From contig NC_073693.1 of the NCBI RefSeq assembly GCF_029784155.1, forward strand, positions 286,846,875 through 286,910,874: a DNA stretch of 64,000 nucleotides, in the 5' to 3' direction. Positions 47,301 through 58,976 of the stretch are shown here, in pieces (the first letter of the stretch is position 1; the number at the start of each line of letters is the position of its first letter). The translations under genes were made by a program, and so were the position numbers. The notes below the pieces were generated by a model. That model was not told where the DNA came from and did no database searches. It saw only the letters and a list, made by a program, of their open reading frames with translations. Origin of the DNA: Uranotaenia lowii (Eukaryota; Arthropoda; Insecta; Diptera; Culicidae).

Positions 47301-50300
47301 TATTTCTATGAATATTTGGTACCCCTCCTTCCTTTCAGTGAGGAGATAGGAAGGAAGGAGGGGCTTACCTTACAATTTTTTACATAACTGGAGAACTAAT
47401 CAAGCTAATGGAACCAAATTTGACATGGGAGAGTAGGGGAAAACAAGGAATGGTTCTATGATTATTTCAGACCCCTCCCTCCTTCCAGTGAAGATACAGG
47501 AAGAAAAGAAGGGGTTTTCATACCTTTTAAGTTGCATAACTTGAAAACTATTTGATCAAATGAAACCAAATATGGCTTGGGAGTTTATTTGGGTACGATA
47601 AATAGTTCTTCGAATATTTGCTACCCTTCCCTCCTTCCAGTGAGGAGATAGAAAGTGGGGGGGCCCTTTACAATTTTAGCATAATTGGATAGCTAATCAA
47701 AAAAATGGAACCAAATTTGGTGTGGGAAGGTATTTGATTACGAGAAATGTTTCTATGATATTTTGAGAACCCTCCGTTCTTCAAGTTATAAAATCTTGAG
47801 AGAGGAAGGTGCTTCTATACAATGTTTACATCACTTGGGAACTTATCCAGCAAATGGAACGAAATTTGGTTTTTAAGGGTATTTAAACACAAGGAATGTT
47901 TCTGTGAATATTTGGTACTACTGCCTCCTTCCAGTTGCCTGATAGGGAGGAGAGAGGGAACTCATTTACAATTTTCCGCATAACTTGAGCAAATGGAAAC
48001 AACTTTGGCATGAGATAGCATTCGGATACGTAAAAAGGTTATTTGAGACTTCTTTCTCAGTTAGAGAGAACGAGAGCCCATATACGATTATCTTACATAA
48101 ACCAAGCACTCATCTAACAAATGGAAACAAATATGATCAATCGATCAATCAAATAACAATCGAGCAAATGGATCAGAATTGGGCATGGGAATGTATTTGA
48201 AAACACGAAATGTTTGATCTTGATCCCCTCCTTCCAGGTAGGGGATGATAGGCAGCAAGAGGGGCTTCGATACGAATTTTATGGCACAACTCGACAACTA
48301 ATAAAGCAAACAAAACCTAAATTGGCAGGGTAAGAGGAGGGTCACTAATAATTTTTTTTTAAATATTTTTATAACCAATCGAGAAAATGGAACCAAATTT
48401 GCATGGAAGCATATTTGTGTACGGATAATGTGCCTTCGATGGTTTGAGACCCCTTTCTCCTGCCAGAAGGGAGATATAAAGTGGGGAGAGGATCACCCAT
48501 TTTTTGAATAGCTCGAGACCTTATCGAGAATGAATCCATATATGATATGGAATCGTATTCGTATATAAGAAGTGTTTTTCTGATGTTATGAGACCCCATT
48601 CCTTCCATTGAATGAGTGTCCCGTGATGTTATTTTGCTACAGAAAATTTTTCTAGGATAGTTGGAGACCCTCTCTACAAATAAAGGGACAGCGAAGATTC
48701 CATATATTTAAAAAAAAAAATGGCATAAGCTATAAACTTATGAAGCAAAGAAATCCAGAGTTATAAAATGGATTAAAACACGGATTAAAAAAAAATTGAG
48801 TTTTCAAAATAAAAAACGTTGCAACTTTATTTTGAAAAAACATTTTAATGATACTGAAATTGAATTTAGAATTTTGTGCAAATAATTGAAAAGTTAAATA
48901 ACTAGGGAACACAAATTTCAATAATTATTGGAAGGTGTAGCAAAGCACACCGAGTCAGCTAGTTAGATATAAATATAACAGATTTAGAAAAGACTAGTGC
49001 GAAGCCCCTCGAACATATCTCGTGAAAAAGTTTAAAAGAACGAACCGAAAAATTGAGTAGCGGTAAAGGAAAACATGGATATTTTGTAGATTTTCAATAA
49101 AGAGCGCGAGAGGGAAAAGAAGGATAGGTTGAATGAGAGTGTAGGAAGTATTGGCAACAGCGATGCTAATGTGCCTAATTTTTCAGGGATTGCCTGATTT
49201 TTCGAGGCTCTACCTTCATTCTATCACTTGACATGCAACCATAGATTAACGAATGGACAAGCTCGAACTAAAAATCTTCAGAAACTTGTGAAAAATTTCA
49301 AATGCTCTCTTTTGAAGAAGCCTTCAAGAACTGACAAAAACAGTGTCATCTAAATATTTTTTTATTTGTAATTTTTCTAGCTAGCCCTTTTAAAGTAACA
49401 ACTTATTGTAAAGATCGCAATTTTATTTATAAACTTATAAATAAAAAATACTTCGGTTGAGTTGTTCAATATAATATAAGCATTCCAGATTGCCCGGATT
49501 TTCAGTGCAAAATTCGAGTCAAGCCCGGCCGAATGCCCGGTTTTTGAGGAAGACTGCCCGAATATTGACTGGATTTTCACATCATTAGCAAAATTATGGA
49601 AAAATTTCAAATTTAGTTATCATAAGTTTTGATTTTTGGGTCCAAATGCATTGTTTTTTTTTTTTAGAAATATTTTAATCAATCGGTGACCTTGGAGACA
49701 TCTAGTGGCTCAACTAGACAGCATAAAATTGATTCAATATGGTCGTTGGGACTTTACACACAAGGCTTAGCTTGTGCAAGCTTCATCTGTGGTTAAAACC
49801 AGTGGTTAGCAAATCACTTCTAAAGGCAAGTTTGGGTTTTGAAGGGTTGAACTTCCTTTCAGATTTCATGTTTCTTTCTCTCATAATATCTCCAATTTTA
49901 ACTATAATAGAATGTTCTCGTTCTAACTCTCGGGGTCACAATTTAAAATTTATAAGTATTTTGAAGTTTTTTTTTATTTGAGATATATGTCGGCTTTGCT
50001 CATCCTTAGTTTGTATAATACACTGAAATGTAGCTGGTCAGTTTTTCAACCCAAAAGGCATTTCAGTAAAGTGATAGAGTTATTTTATGCCACATTTATG
50101 TCTAAAGAAATTAGCACCTACTATTACGAAGTACGTTTCAAATAGAAAGGGTGAAGATTCGTCCGTATAAGTTCATAATAATGATTCGTATCTGTATCTG
50201 TTGTTATGAAAAAAAAAAACTAACATAATTTTTTGTTTCCATTCTAGGAAGGTAAGGGCTCTGGTCGTGGAGACAACTACACGGCCGCCCTATTTCGGAT

Positions 50301-51487
50301 CGCACTTAAGGGTCACATACGGCAAAATAGCAGCGAGTCCTCGAAAAAGCTACGCTGGGAACGCACCGTCATCTGCAAACGGCTTCCCGATTGTAAGATC
50401 AAACGAGAAGCCTTCAAGAGTGAGGCCTTGTTCCGGAATGAAGTTGAGTTCTACAATTCTATTATGCCTGAGTTTGAGGCATTTCAGCGGCGCTTGATTG
50501 GGGCGGGGGATGGTGGAAGGATGATTTTCAAAGCCGTTCCTCGTTGTTATTTGGCTCAAGATGATCTGATTATGCTGGAGGATTTAAGGGTGCGATACTT
50601 CAGTATGCCGGACCGATTGGCCGGGCTAGGCTTGGCACAGATGAAGGAGGTTATGATTGAGCTGGCGAAGTTCCACGCCGTTAGCCTCGCTTACAAACGA
50701 CAGGAACCGGACAAGTTCAACCGGTTAGTTTCGAGCATTTCGGAAGGTATTTTCTCCAAGACAAATGCCGAATGGTACAAGAATTACTACGATATTTTGA
50801 CGAAGAACGCCATCCAGATGGTGGTGCAAACGATTCCAGGGAAAACCAAATATTTGGACAAGTTGAAGCGGTTTCTTAGCAATTGTTTCGGAAATATGGT
50901 GGAGTTGACTGGTCGGGAAAGTAAACTGTCAGTCATTTGCCACGGTGATTGTTGGACAAACAACATTCTTTTCAAATACGATGATGATGGGAATATTACT
51001 GAGGTGAGTATGAGTCTAAAGTTGAAAGACGTTTCAATAAATGGCTACGTTTTTATTCCAGACATGCATCGTCGATTTCCAACTGGTCCGGCATGGATCC
51101 CTAGCCTTGGATCTAACCTATCTTATCTACTGTTGTACGGAAGGGTCCGTTCGAAAGGATAATCTTCAAAAATGGCTACAAACTTACGGTGAGCAGCTGG
51201 GAAAATCGCTCAAACTGCTGGGATCCTTCCAGGACTTTGCTGTCGATGAACCGGACCTTCAACGCCAGATCGACGAGGAGTTCCGGGCTTATGCTCGGTT
51301 TGGCTTGGGCGCAGCCATGGATATGTTGCCTATCAGTACCTGTTCGTCTGAGGAGGCGCCCGATTTGTACGTAAGTGGTTCCGAAATGGCAACGACCCCA
51401 CCGGAATTGAACGTACCTCCGAACGAGCTTTGCCGACAAAAGATGACTGATATTGTGCTAGAATTGGTTGACGGTGGAATGCTCTAG
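41200..51487 (+). CDS. EcKinase-like (DUF227/CHK) kinase, copy 2
   Basis: Proposed exons are 41200-41325, 50248-51003 and 51062-51487. All junctions fall between codons, giving 435 residues, the usual length of insect EcKinase-like proteins. Exon 1 supplies the variable N-terminus; exon 2 starts EGKGSGRGDNY (nucleotide-binding loop, 43-53) and holds the Brenner-type loop HGDCWTNN (274-281, catalytic D276). Exon 3 starts TCIVDFQ (D299, metal-binding) and continues with LALDLTYLIY. The protein is predicted to be a cytosolic ATP-dependent kinase of small molecules, ecdysteroids or xenobiotic conjugates in known members. Intron 1 is about 8.9 kb and contains a Helitron-like element, a SINE and other repeats; intron 2 is 58 bp. 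The ordinary TTG at 50428 inside exon 2 is not a start. The gene lies tail to tail with HEXD copy 2. Exons 2-3 are secure; exon 1 is inferred. Confidence 0.8.
41690..42125 (+). mobile_element. TA-MITE remnant
   Basis: Phrases such as GTTCTAATTTCACAGTTTGTA, TGCATACTTTAAGG, GAATATTAGT and ATCAATTGAGCCC parallel the interior of the element at 52275-53248 (52570-52900) in the same order but are highly diverged. The ends are missing. Confidence 0.55.
42128..42393 (+). repeat. Direct repeat, copy 2
   Basis: Matches 39295-39555 over about 260 bp with substitutions and small indels. A GGGGAGAGTGGGG-type element begins directly at its end. Confidence 0.75.
42394..42990 (+). mobile_element. TA-MITE relative, 5' end
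   Basis: GGGGAGAGTGGGGTATCATGG follows TA at 42392-42393 and shares its first 13 bases with the MITE at 52275. Copy 1 of the direct repeat reads across this point without it. The matching 3' end was not found, so only an approximate extent is given. Confidence 0.5.
43089..43938. mobile_element. Putative TIR element of about 850 bp
   Basis: AGCATTAGACCGCTGCAA near 43088 pairs with the reverse complement of TTGCAGCGCTCTAATGAGC near 43918-43937. A second inverted match lies inside at about 43205-43253 versus 43789-43837 (TTAGCGCAACG core, then TTGTATGGAAATTT). No coding sequence is supported. Confidence 0.55.
43939..44985. other. Intronic/spacer DNA, no gene seen
   Basis: AT-rich, no recognisable exon or complete element. 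Confidence 0.5.
44990..45705. repeat. CCAGCA/TGCTGG-rich repeat, possible MITE
   Basis: Units such as TGCTGGAAATCCAGCA recur in both orientations at 45010-45200 and 45590-45690, with a plain AT-rich centre. ACACTGTACCCAGC at the left and TTTACTGTGTACTG at the right could be remnants of terminal inverted repeats. Class not assigned. Confidence 0.5.
46030..46265 (+). mobile_element. tRNA-derived SINE
   Basis: The tRNA-like head spans about 46037-46108 with A box TGGCCTAGAGG (46045-46055) and B-box-like GAGATCGAGTCTC (46086-46098), and an anticodon-loop-like CTTCTAAG. The body is shared with the HEXD intron SINEs. It is a retroposon, not a functional tRNA gene: the head is not bounded by a mature tRNA 3' end and runs into the SINE body. 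Confidence 0.75.
46266..47036. other. Intronic/spacer DNA with an unassigned short frame
   Basis: An open frame at 46742-46948 (68 codons) contains the moderately protein-like DGVTRENPIASQKVADQV, ending near a GGTAAAG donor-like word. No family is recognised and no partner exon was found, so it is not called as a gene. Confidence 0.35.
47037..48962 (+). mobile_element. Helitron-like element, family B, complete
   Basis: It starts TCTATATATATAAATG after A (47037), has a (CTGT)n tract and the head TTCCCTATAGACTCGAAAAC, then about a dozen degenerate units with GGAACCAAATTTGG cores separated by C/T-rich and GGGAGG blocks. It ends GGTGT-AGCAAAGC-ACACC-GAGTCAG-CTAG before T (48962/48963). No Rep/helicase gene. 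It lies inside intron 1 of EcKinase copy 2. Confidence 0.65.
48963..49957. other. Intronic/spacer DNA, no gene seen
   Basis: Contains GCCCGG-rich words at 49490-49560 resembling the interior of the PIF/Harbinger-type MITE at 24579, probably a remnant. No exon recognised. Confidence 0.5.
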
Positions 51488-51579
51488 GCTGTGTTGAGAG
51501 CAGTTTGAAAATTTAAATTTCACAAAAAGGAATCTCTAATTTATTTAAGTTCCCCACTATAAATTGATTGTGATGTGAC

Positions 51580-51585
51580 AATAAA
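51580..51585 (+). promoter_or_regulatory. Polyadenylation signal of EcKinase copy 2
   Basis: AATAAA 93 bases past the stop codon, conserved on the minus strand at 29626-29631. Confidence 0.65.
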
Positions 51586-52274
51586 TGCAAACACCCGTAT
51601 GGTATAGCTATGGATTTTCGTTTTTATTAAGATGAGAATTTCATGTTCGTCGATTCGAAGACTACTCTTGATTCAAATACATTCAATGAATTTTGCCTTA
51701 GCTGATTTTAGCGGACAGTTCCTACGACATTCAATATAATTGAGTTATTTGAATTTCAGTCTTGTTTACCGAAACAGGTTACACTATTCGACTACTTTTT
51801 TTTCTTCAAAATAATACTGTTGGAGATTTTTTTTCTTGCGAGGCGTAACAATTGGATGAAAAAAACAAAAAAATGGTTTTATGTCTTTATTAGGGAGATT
51901 TTTAGCCTTTAACGAACCAGTCCCTTCAAAAAAAAGGTTTAATTTTTACTATGGAAATAAACACAACTTAAGCTTCTTTTTGTAAAAAAAATATGATAAA
52001 AATTGAATCCTATTCAGATTGTACTGCGCCAAATGCATTTCTTAATTTTGTTACGTTCTATGTCGAAATTTAAAATTTCTTTGCTTAAGCATTCTCTCTT
52101 CTTCTTACATTTAACGCCACGGAAAATTTCGCGAAGCAAATTTTAATACACTGCAATTGGACTCTCACAATCGTATCTGCACATGAGAAACGCTAACAGG
52201 AAAATTTGCTACCAGTTGACTTTTTTTTTGTCTAAGCTATTCTCTAAAAAGGTTTTTGGTGGAGTCTTACTGTA

Positions 52275-53248
52275 GGGGAGAGTGGGGATACTTGATCCCC
52301 TTTTCTTATTTTCACCATATCTTTCTGGAAAAATTTAGAAACTCGCCGTCTTTGACATTTTCTGGCAGCTTGTAACTTCAAGTTTCTATGCTCCAAAAAT
52401 TGGATCGATACTTGAACCCGTTGATGAAGTAGAAGCATTTTCGTGGGAGTAAAAAAATTGCGATTTTTCTGAAGTTAGGGGAGACTTGATCCCCTATTGA
52501 AGGAGACTTGATCTTTTATTCAGGAAGCCCTAATCCTTGTATAAAAATCAAACAAAACCCCAAGATAGAATGTTAATTGACTATTTTGGTCATGTTTGTT
52601 CTCATTTCACAATTTATAGCAGACATAAGAAGAAAATTCTTTAACTTTGTCTCAACGCTATTAACATTGCATACTTAAAGGCGCTATTTTATATAATTAA
52701 AAGAAATTTAATTATTTTTGCTCTTTTCTTCAGACAATTGTTTGATAAATATTAGTTTTTGGATAAATATTAGTAATTTCGTAATCAGCAATCATAACGA
52801 ACAATTCAGAAGAAGAATATGCCGTTTGGAAGGGGGATCAATTGTACCCAACTCTAGGGGATCAATTGTACCCATAATCAACATTTTAGAAAACTTTTTC
52901 TGAAAAAAGTTGAGAGTTTTCCATTGCTTTGAAAATATGGCATTATGAAGTTCATTTTACGCTCGAACGATTGATACATTGGAACAAATATATTTTCATA
53001 ATTTTCCCATGTAAGGAACATTTTAAAGTGATGAAAAAAGATCTTCAAGTTACATTTTGCGAAATTTTTCAAACAAAGTTCAATCACTCAAACAATTATT
53101 TTGTAAAAATTTTTTAAACTACAGGCATTGTTATTTTGCTCATTTTGGCACATTTTTCTAGAACATTTGATCTTTGTAAGACATTCCAGTTTCGAGATAT
53201 AGCTAAGGAATCAAGTATCCCCAGGGATCAAGTATCCTCATTCTCCCC
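52275..53248 (+). mobile_element. Complete TA-target MITE, right arm only
   Basis: A 974-bp element starting GGGGAGAGTGGGGATACTTG and ending CAAGTATCCTCATTCTCCCC, inverted to each other, flanked by TA at 52273-52274 and 53249-53250. The left arm reads straight across the site with a single TA at 28922-28923. TA duplication suggests mobilisation by a Tc1/mariner-type transposase. The interior repeats GGGGATCAATTGTACCC-like words. No transposase is encoded. Confidence 0.93.
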
Positions 53249-53317
53249 TATACTTGTAAAGGTAAAGGGTACGTCTTTCGTTTAAAGGTTCAGCGGGATT
53301 TTGATGTACTCCTGTAG

Positions 53318-56300
53318 CTATGTTTTCTCGTCGATCCCGAGCGCCTCGAAGGGCTTCAGGTAGGGTAGCGGACGCTGGGGCCAGGTTTTACGCTTCTTCA
53401 GATCGTCGCCTATCCGTTCAAGGTGCTTCAATTCGGCCAGGATCGGGTAGATGCGCTGCTCGATGAACTCTCCGGAAGTCCACTGAAAGTAAAGCAATAT
53501 TACTCAATTAGTACAAAATCTTAATTTGACTAACGGTTGTATATTTGGGTAAACCTTGAATATCTTCCTGGTCAAAAAGTTTATTTTTTCAAGCAATAAA
53601 TAAAGGCAGTCTCAAAACCAATTTGTTTGGGCATCGAAACTTTAAGGGCTAAAATTTTTCCTCGGTCTGTCAAAAGGAGTTCAGAAAAGGGGTAGGTTTC
53701 ATCGTCAGCAGCAAGGGTTAGGTAAGACTGGTCAGGCTCCTTAAACTCCTTACGACTCGAATTCCTAAATCTCTCTAACGACTTGAGAACCGACATCTCC
53801 TAGCAGTGACTCGAGATTCCCACATAAATCTCTGCTCTTCGCGACTCCAGGCCTGATCTCTCCTCTCACGACTCGAGATCCGACCCCTCCTCACATCGAC
53901 TCGAGGTTGACGTACACAGACCTTTGCTCTAGCGACTCTAGATCTGACCTCTCCTCGTAATGGCTCGAGGTAGCTACTTCCACCCCTCCTGTTATTGATT
54001 AAAGGCCTAATCTCTCCTCTTGCGACTCGAGACCCGCCTCTTAAATATCATAAAGACTCGGGGTTGATCACGCAAACCTCTACTCCTGAAGACTCGAGGC
54101 CTGACCTCTCATCTAACGACTCGAAGTCCGAGTTCTTATCTCCAGGATTCGAGGTTTGCCACCTTTATGTCCGTCGTGTGCCGATTGAGAGCAGCTTATC
54201 CTAGACTCGCGTCTGTCACAGCACACGCGTGGGATTTAACGCAATAACTCGGATGACAGTCCGACAGTCTCGCAAAATATATTGCCCTGCGTATCCGTCC
54301 AGCGTTCACCACCTTCTGGATACTGGGTTCATCCTTCGCTTCCACACTCCGTTCTCCTGCACGTTGCCAATGATGGTTCTTAACATTCGTCACTCGAATA
54401 TTTCGAGTGTTCGCAGGTCGTTCTCGAGCAATGTCCACGTAATAAGATCTCAAAGAAACTAAAGGATTCTATGAGGAGATATTTTTCCTCAACACTTAGT
54501 GTACATCTTTGTAAGTTTGATGGGTACCATCTTGCGAATGCAAAAACCACCAAACTACAGAAAATGTACTGTAAGTGTCATGACCGGGACTTGATCTTAA
54601 GAGCATGACTTAAGCTCTAACCATTACGCCAAAGCTACTGGCAAGATGATGTCTACCGGATGGTGAAGGAAAGGTGTAAAATGAGCTCTTGAGTATGGTT
54701 ACAAGAAACCCGATAGATTAATGCTGAGTTTTTCAGCATCTACGCAAAGTTCTGCCCTCTAAGGAAAACTCAAAAACAACGTTTCAATTTTGATTAACTA
54801 TACTCACATGATCATAAACATCAGCCAGCGTCGAAGCAGCATTCCTCGCCAGGTTGGTAATCGAATTCAGCAATCGGTAATCTTCTCCTAGCAAGTCGTC
54901 CACTCGTGTGCCGGAGGTGAAATTATGCCGCACGTTATAGTCCGTCAGCCAGCCACGCTTCTGCTTCACGTCATCGATATACTCCTTGGCCTCGTTGATC
55001 AGTGTCATTAGCCGCAGCATGAACCGATAGATGACGCTTCCCGGAAACATGCACCTCGAAAACGTTGAAAGAATGGAATCCTTGTGCAGTTCAATCCATG
55101 CATGTCGATCGCTTGTTGGCTCTGGACAGGTTAAACTACTCAGGATTGGGTTTGTCTTGGGATTCACATCAAAATATCCACGAGATGCTGTTGACAAACA
55201 GACAGCCAATGAAGGAAGAGCCGAAGGAAGCATTTCACAGAGAACCGCAAAATGATCGTACCGTTGCCAGCCGGTTAAAGCCAAGCCTTGAAGACCATCG
55301 GGGAAGCGAGACCCTTCTCCCTGCATAACGGCAAGCCATCGGAGAGTGTTTTCTAGGTGTCTTCTAATCGGTGGGATCAGTAGAGTTTCTCCATGAGCTC
55401 CTTTGAATGCTGATGCTGCCCAAGCAGTATTGAATACTATTGAGTATTTGTCCCAGGTCGAAGATTGTATAAATTTGTAGATATCTTCGGCATACACCCA
55501 GATCATGGGCTCTACAAGCTTACCTATGCCCGAAGCTTGTAAGGTTTCAACAGGCATGTGCCGCAACATATCGTCCCATATGATGATTTTTATATGTGGC
55601 CACTTTTTACGAATAATAGATGCCACGTTGTAAACGTGATCTAAAAACAGCTGATCTTTGAGTCGGTTTTTGCATCGTGAGCATTGAGCAATTTGGTATA
55701 CTTCATCGCAACCGATGTGTATGTGCGTTAGTTTGGGTGTGAGTTTTTCTACATCTTCCTTGCGAAGCAGATTAATATTTTTGGCCGGTGTATGAAAGTC
55801 TATAACCTGCTCTAGCATTTCTTCCAAAAATACCATGGAAGCATTTTTACTGGGACACAGGGCTTGTGGCGAATCTTCGACTTCCCTCAGGTGCGTAAAC
55901 TCTTGTAACTTTAGCACAAACTCTAGGTGTCCGAATGTTTGCACCAGCGGGATGACTGTCAGTCCTAGGGCGAAAGCAGTCTTTAAAATTTCTGTAAGCT
56001 CTTCTTTTTGGTAGGCATTCCTTGCTGTAATGGGAGACAGTGGTCCGCCGTACGGGAACATATCTTCGTACTCCAGCAAAATACCTGTTGCTCCTAAGGT
56101 TTTCATGATTGGCATCAATCGCTTCAAGTAAGCAATCTTCGGTGGGGCTCCTTTGAGATCCAAATGAACTAAGCGTTGTAAAGGTGGGGGGTGACCACCG
56201 GGTCCTATCCCGGCAATAACCGGAACACCCATCTTCTTCAGCTCGTGTTCATAGTGGTTCTGTTTTTCAGCCGCTATCCTAAGTTCCTCTGTTGATCTTC

Positions 56301-56744
56301 GTTTGTTTATTTCTCTAGCACTGTGTGGTTTTTCGTCTCGGTCTTGCATTATCGCTTCCCACTCGTTGAAAAATTTAGCTAAAATGAAGATCGTAATTAC
56401 TTCAACAATTTAGTAAACTGTGTCAGTAACTTACCTCTACTTCTCGCCAACAAACCTTCGACGGTGGGTTTTACGAATTTGACGCCACCGGCCCCAGTTT
56501 CATCGAGCAGCTCATCGTAGAATCCTAACCGTTGCAGCAGATTTTCTCGATGGGCTCCGCTAAGGGAGGATCCACTTCCTCCGCCGCCCATCATCAGCTC
56601 CTTGATGGATACAATCTTGCCACCGTCATTGACGTGCGTAGTATACAGGAAGCCCCAGAACCATAGGGCCAACAGGAACAGAGCTGAAGAAGCCAGGAGT
56701 AGTAGCTTACGGCGCCAAAAGAGCGTTAGCAGACGAGAGTGCAT
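53318..56744 (-). CDS. HEXD: Hexosaminidase D-like glycoside hydrolase family 20, copy 2
   Basis: Exons on the minus strand are 56744-56435, 56378-54808 and 53482-53318. They have exactly the lengths of copy 1 (310, 1571 and 165 bp) and give 681 residues. The N-terminal anchor, YEDMFP and HIGCDE catalytic motifs are intact. Relative to copy 1 the changes are V21A, a Thr/Ser change in the stem, an Ala/Thr change before VIPLVQTFGH, Phe/Leu, Met/Ile and Thr/Ser, all conservative. Over the segment matching 26041-26400, 7 of 8 base differences are synonymous, which suggests that both proteins are maintained by selection. The introns are 56 bp and 1325 bp; the second has a longer minisatellite. The upstream flank differs more than the coding sequence, so the two promoters may have diverged. 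The predicted role is as for copy 1: removal of terminal N-acetyl-hexosamine residues. Confidence 0.93.
53755..54165 (-). repeat. CTCGAGTC minisatellite in HEXD copy 2 intron 2
   Basis: Degenerate units of about 45 bp with GACTCGAG and CTGACCTCTCCTC words, inverted relative to copy 1 and containing extra units. Confidence 0.8.
54430..54640 (-). mobile_element. tRNA-derived SINE in HEXD copy 2 intron 2
   Basis: Counterpart of 27664-27870, with the A box complement CCATTACGCCA at 54621-54631. It has accumulated substitutions independently of the left copy. Confidence 0.75.
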
Positions 56745-58440
56745 GTTGAATAGTTTGTAATCTGCGAATGATTGTAAGACTGTTCTAATGTTGATATTTG
56801 TGCATGTAATTTTCTATTGATTATCAATTTTCTTAAACTTCAAATGTTTACTAGGTAGACTTAAACTTTAGGGAAATTGCAATTTAAAGTTGTGGTTAAA
56901 TGTGTAGTGTGCAGTCAATTCAAAATCTCGCACCTATCGTACATACCATGTAAAATATCATGGTTTGGTGTCCGTAAAACTATAAAAAATTATAAAAGAA
57001 CTCTAGTAGGTATCAGTAACCTGAAAAGCTATCAACCGTTTAGCGTGAAGACTAAAAAATCAACTCTCGCCCTCTATGCCATTATTGAACCTCTACTCTA
57101 TAAAATACATATTTACATACATATAATGGGTTTATGGGGCATGTGTTAGATTACTGCTCGAATCCTTGAAGCACTCCACCAATAGGAAACTGACTAAAGC
57201 TACCAACAGGCGGCTACTAGCGACCCCTAACTTGAAACCACGCAAAATTGAATTCAATATGAAAGACGCAACTGTTTGTAGCCAAAACAATGTAAAAGTG
57301 TCTTTTACTTTATGATTCACTTTTTAAAACCAAAATTTCCAAAATAACCAAAATAAAATTTGTATACCTATCTCTTTGTTGTTATAGTCATGAAACCCCC
57401 AACCCTGTTTATTTCCTCAATGAACCCAAAAGTTTAGTCGAGCTATCTTCATAGCTGATTACAATCTTCTGTTTGACATGTAGATAAGAATAAAGCTTTC
57501 GATTTCAAGTTGAAAGAAGCTGCTGGAGAACCATGTGGGTTAGGATGCCCTAAAATTTTATTATGTCTGGGATTTCTGGTCGGAAATTTGAAATGCTACT
57601 TCCTAGTAATTCAAGAATCGATCAATGTATGAAAAGTATGATATCTGGAATAGGTATATTTTAGTCTTAAGTAGATTTTATATCACAATTAAAATCAAAT
57701 TTTGGCAATAAAACTTGAAAAATATGACTTTTTCACACAATAAAACTCAAATTTCTTTGAAACTATTTGGTATAGCTTTTATCAACAAATTTGCACTTTA
57801 CAGAATTAGAAGCGACCATGAGGCAAAAAAGTATTGAAAAAAGTTACGTTTGAGTAAAATTAAAGTAAAAATTATGACCTGATCTAGTCGAAAAGTAGCC
57901 CAAAAGTGATTTCAAAAATTCCTATAGAACGATTCAAAAAAAAATTTGCTTGTTGAAAATAAGTTTTTTTTAAGGACTCTTGGCCTCAGTAATAGAAAAG
58001 CATATGTTGGACAAAATGGAACATTTTGACCAAATGAGTTTTGATGATTTCGGAATAGCGACTACAGAATCCTAAAGTTCTGAAATACCAGTGGGAGAGA
58101 ACTAAAAGATCGTACCCGAAGGACTACGACAACTGAGCCCGATGGAAACTTCGAGTTTATCCATGTTCTTTGAAAAAAAAAAAAAATAAATAAAACAAAC
58201 CTACAAACTTTCCATGTTCACCCTACTTAAATCAGATTTTTTTTTCAAAGTCACTAACATGGTTGAAGAAGGCTCAAATTGAATTGACAATTCTACAAAT
58301 GTACTGGAATTAGAAACTAGCACATGTTTGACGGAAAGTTTAAAGAATAGACTCGAGTCTAAGTTTAACACAATATTGAAAAAAAATGACAGATATTTAA
58401 ATAAAGAAAGTCATGACGTAACAATTGGAAGATCCTTATA
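56745..58440. other. Right-arm flank upstream of HEXD copy 2, no gene seen
   Basis: Aligns with left-arm 20740-25554 after removal of the left-only insertions. It has many substitutions and small indels. No coding exon is supported on either arm. Confidence 0.6.
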
Positions 58441-58775
58441 GGGCATTTCCACAGTGCATTAGTATAAGTAAGCCGTTGGGCAAACAAAAGTGACAGCTCC
58501 ATGTAAAATGAATACGACTCGACGGAAGAAAGTTATTTTTTCAAGTAATTTACGAAAACTATTGAAAGTTTTCTGTTTTACAGCACATTATAAAGAAGCC
58601 AGTATATTTGTATACTTTTTTATAAGTTTTGTTGGGGATTGCGAGTGAGGTTCGCTGAAAAAATTAAGATTTTGTGATGGATTCGATCAATTTCAGTGGA
58701 GGTAGACCAAATATAGCTAAAGTTTATTGATAAATTTTTAAGATATTTAAGATAAGTTAACCATCGTTAATTAAG

Positions 58776-58976
58776 TTTTGTAAATTATTTTTCGGCATAT
58801 CGGTGAAATGTGTATGGGTGTACGTTAATAAGTTTTCCCAAAAATGCTCTTTCGCTCTTTTCAACACCTGTAAATTTTCTTCTCACTTTTCTATCCATCT
58901 TCATCAATTTTCATTTCTGATATTCTTTCTCCAAGAATATACCTTTCACCGATATGCCGAAAAATAATTTACAAAA
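58776..58976. mobile_element. 201-bp MITE with 33-bp perfect TIRs
   Basis: Positions 58776-58808 and 58944-58976 are exact reverse complements (core TTTTTCGGCATATCGGTGAAA). The 18-base phrase AAGTTTATTGATAAATTT occurs both before (about 58720-58737) and directly after the element (about 58975-58992). It lies in a stretch of about 0.8 kb (58440-59270) without left-arm counterpart. Confidence 0.8.

Noticed and set aside
50428..50430. Start of EcKinase copy 2 at this TTG
   Set aside because: The codon is an internal leucine. The frame continues upstream through conserved EcKinase sequence to an acceptor at 50247.
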